A DNA stretch of 15,204 nucleotides from an uncultured bacterium. Its GTDB lineage: Bacteria; Bacteroidota; Bacteroidia; Bacteroidales; Bacteroidaceae. Shown here piece after piece: positions 13,998-15,204 of the stretch (positions are counted from its first letter, which is position 1; every line of letters starts with the position of its first letter). The DNA lies in contig CAJMQV010000033.1 in NCBI GenBank assembly GCA_905215575.1, positions 1 to 15,204 of the forward strand, written 5' to 3'. A program made the translations under genes and the position numbers. The notes below the pieces were generated by a model. The model saw only the letters and a list, made by a program, of their open reading frames with translations. It made no database searches and was not told the origin of the DNA.

Positions 13998-15185
13998 TTA
14001 TTTGAATACTTTTTTGATACGCTCCAGTGCTTCGGCTATCTTGTCTTCCTTGGCACAGAGAGAAATGCGGATGTAGCGCTTTCCGTTTGATCCGAAGATG
14101 AATCCCGGAGTGATGAATACACGCGCTTCGTGAAGCACTTTCTCGGTAAGTTCTTCCACGTCCTGATAGCTGTCCGGAATGCGTCCCCAGAGGAACATGC
14201 CCACCTGGTTCGGATCGAAAGAACAGTTCAGCGTGCGCATGATTTCTTCGGCCAGTGCCCGACGGCGGGCGTATACCTGTACATTGGCCTCGTCGTGCCA
14301 TTCAGCATCATTCTCCAAAGCCTTGGCGGCAGCCAGCTGCAACGGACGGAAAGTTCCGGAGTCGATGTTGCTTTTTACCTTCAGAATCCAGCGGATGAAC
14401 TCGGCGTTGGTGGAGAGCATACCCACGCGCCATCCCGGCATGTTGTGGCTCTTGCTCATGGAGTTGAACTCGATGCAGCAGCTTTTGGCACCCGGTATCT
14501 GAAGAATACTGCGATGTTCGCGGTTCAGGATGAAGCTGTAGGGATTGTCGTTCACCACGATGATGTTGTGGCGCTGGGCAAAGTCCACCAGTTTCTGATA
14601 GGTTTCCATCTGGGCATTGGCACCGGTCGGCATGTTGGGATAGTTGGTCCACATCAGTTTCACACGGCTCAGATCCATGCGCTCCAAAGCATCGAAATCA
14701 GGTTGCCATCCGTTCTCGGGAGTCAGATCGTAGTTGACAATCTCCGCTCCCAGGATGCGGCTCAGAGATGTGTAGGTAGGATAACCCGGATTGGGCACCA
14801 GCACCTGGTCGCCCGGATTGACAAAAGCCAGAGTGACATGCAGGATTCCTTCCTTGGAGCCGATGAGCGGTTGGATTTCAGTCTGCGGATCCAGCTCCAC
14901 ACCATACCATTTCTTATAGAAACCGGCCATAGCGTTGCGCAGTTCCGGAATGCCCACTGTGGGTTGATATCCGTGTACGTCGTCACGACGTGCCTGCTCG
15001 CACAGGGTTTCGATGGTCTGCGGTGAGGGCGGCATATCGGGGCTTCCTATCGCCAGACTGATGATGTTCATGCCCTCGGCATTCATGCGGGCTACTTCTT
15101 TTCCCTTTCTTGAGAAATAATATTCGTTGACAGAGGCCAGACGGTCGGCCGGTTTTATATTTGTGTTATAGCCATTCTTTTCCAT
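13998..15185 (-). CDS. PLP-dependent class I/II aminotransferase of the aromatic operon
   Basis: A 395-aa fold-type I aminotransferase. The pyridoxal-phosphate lysine is K245 in NSMSKSHNMPGWRVG (241-255). Other signatures are LAIGSPDMPPS (44-54), IGSKEGILH (108-116), VPNPGYPTY (130-138), WTNYPNMPTGA (179-189), VVNDNPYS (210-217, with D213 for the ring nitrogen) and the substrate-carboxylate arginine in RYIRISL (370-376). Its place ahead of the DAHP synthase/chorismate mutase and prephenate dehydrogenase genes suggests it makes phenylalanine and tyrosine from their keto acids, but its sequence style also resembles LL-diaminopimelate and aspartate aminotransferases, so specificity is open. An AGGAG lies 9 nt before the ATG, one of the few good Shine-Dalgarno sites here. 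The operon continues to the right of the window. Confidence 0.9.
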   Translation of the reverse strand: MEKNGYNTNIKPADRLASVNEYYFSRKGKEVARMNAEGMNIISLAIGSPDMPPSPQTIETLCEQARRDDVHGYQPTVGIPELRNAMAGFYKKWYGVELDPQTEIQPLIGSKEGILHVTLAFVNPGDQVLVPNPGYPTYTSLSRILGAEIVNYDLTPENGWQPDFDALERMDLSRVKLMWTNYPNMPTGANAQMETYQKLVDFAQRHNIIVVNDNPYSFILNREHRSILQIPGAKSCCIEFNSMSKSHNMPGWRVGMLSTNAEFIRWILKVKSNIDSGTFRPLQLAAAKALENDAEWHDEANVQVYARRRALAEEIMRTLNCSFDPNQVGMFLWGRIPDSYQDVEELTEKVLHEARVFITPGFIFGSNGKRYIRISLCAKEDKIAEALERIKKVFK

Positions 15186-15204
15186 CGATATATTCTCCTA
15201 ATAT

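Noticed and set aside
14130..15026. 298-codon open frame on the plus strand opposite the aminotransferase
   Set aside because: It mirrors a well-supported gene, shows no recognisable motif, and long antisense frames are common opposite codon-biased genes.

Overview
The window comes from a Bacteroidota genome, most likely a gut Bacteroides/Phocaeicola-type organism. The evidence is promoter elements of the Bacteroides sigma type (TAnnTTTG, one with a TTTG box exactly 19 bp upstream), weak or absent Shine-Dalgarno sequences, a C-terminal DAHP synthase-chorismate mutase fusion, and DUF5686 and DUF2721 proteins. The species cannot be fixed from sequence alone. Most of the window is ordinary core metabolism. 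I saw no tRNA, rRNA, insertion sequence, integrase, CRISPR array or replication origin, and no gene-free stretch longer than about 250 bp.

Layout. (1) 1-1480, plus strand: the 3' end of cydA, all of cydB (cytochrome bd oxidase) and a strong hairpin that can terminate in both directions. (2) 1499-4120, minus strand: a two-gene unit in which a small DUF2721 membrane protein overlaps, by ATGA, a DUF5686-type outer-membrane protein, with a TAnnTTTG box just upstream. (3) 4205-6405, plus strand: a divergent unit of an uncharacterised 496-aa protein (possibly DUF3843) and a small FMN nitroreductase, ending in hairpins. (4) 6427-9962, minus strand: cobU-cobT-cobS, the nucleotide-loop assembly part of cobamide synthesis, followed 9 nt later by a Sel1-repeat protein. 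(5) 9976-11926, minus strand: an AT-rich AlbA_2/Schlafen-type ATP-binding regulator with six 21-bp tandem repeats and a near-ideal Bacteroides promoter, ending 13 nt before cobU. (6) 12035-15185, minus strand: an aromatic amino acid operon (aminotransferase, DAHP synthase/chorismate mutase, TyrA-type prephenate dehydrogenase) ending in an intrinsic terminator.

How they work together. CydAB is the low-oxygen terminal oxidase. The aromatic operon supplies the entry step (DAHP), the branch-point step (chorismate to prephenate) and the tyrosine branch, plus a transaminase; a prephenate dehydratase gene probably lies just beyond the right edge. CobU, CobT and CobS activate salvaged or newly made cobinamide and attach the lower ligand, but no cobC phosphatase gene and no B12 riboswitch are visible here.

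The most unusual part is the junction of regions 4 and 5. A compositionally foreign-looking regulator with a repeat-variable linker sits directly upstream of the cob genes, with no terminator, promoter or riboswitch seen between them, so its promoter may drive cobamide salvage. I found no clear evidence of a wholly new system; this arrangement and the cob-linked Sel1 gene are the best leads.
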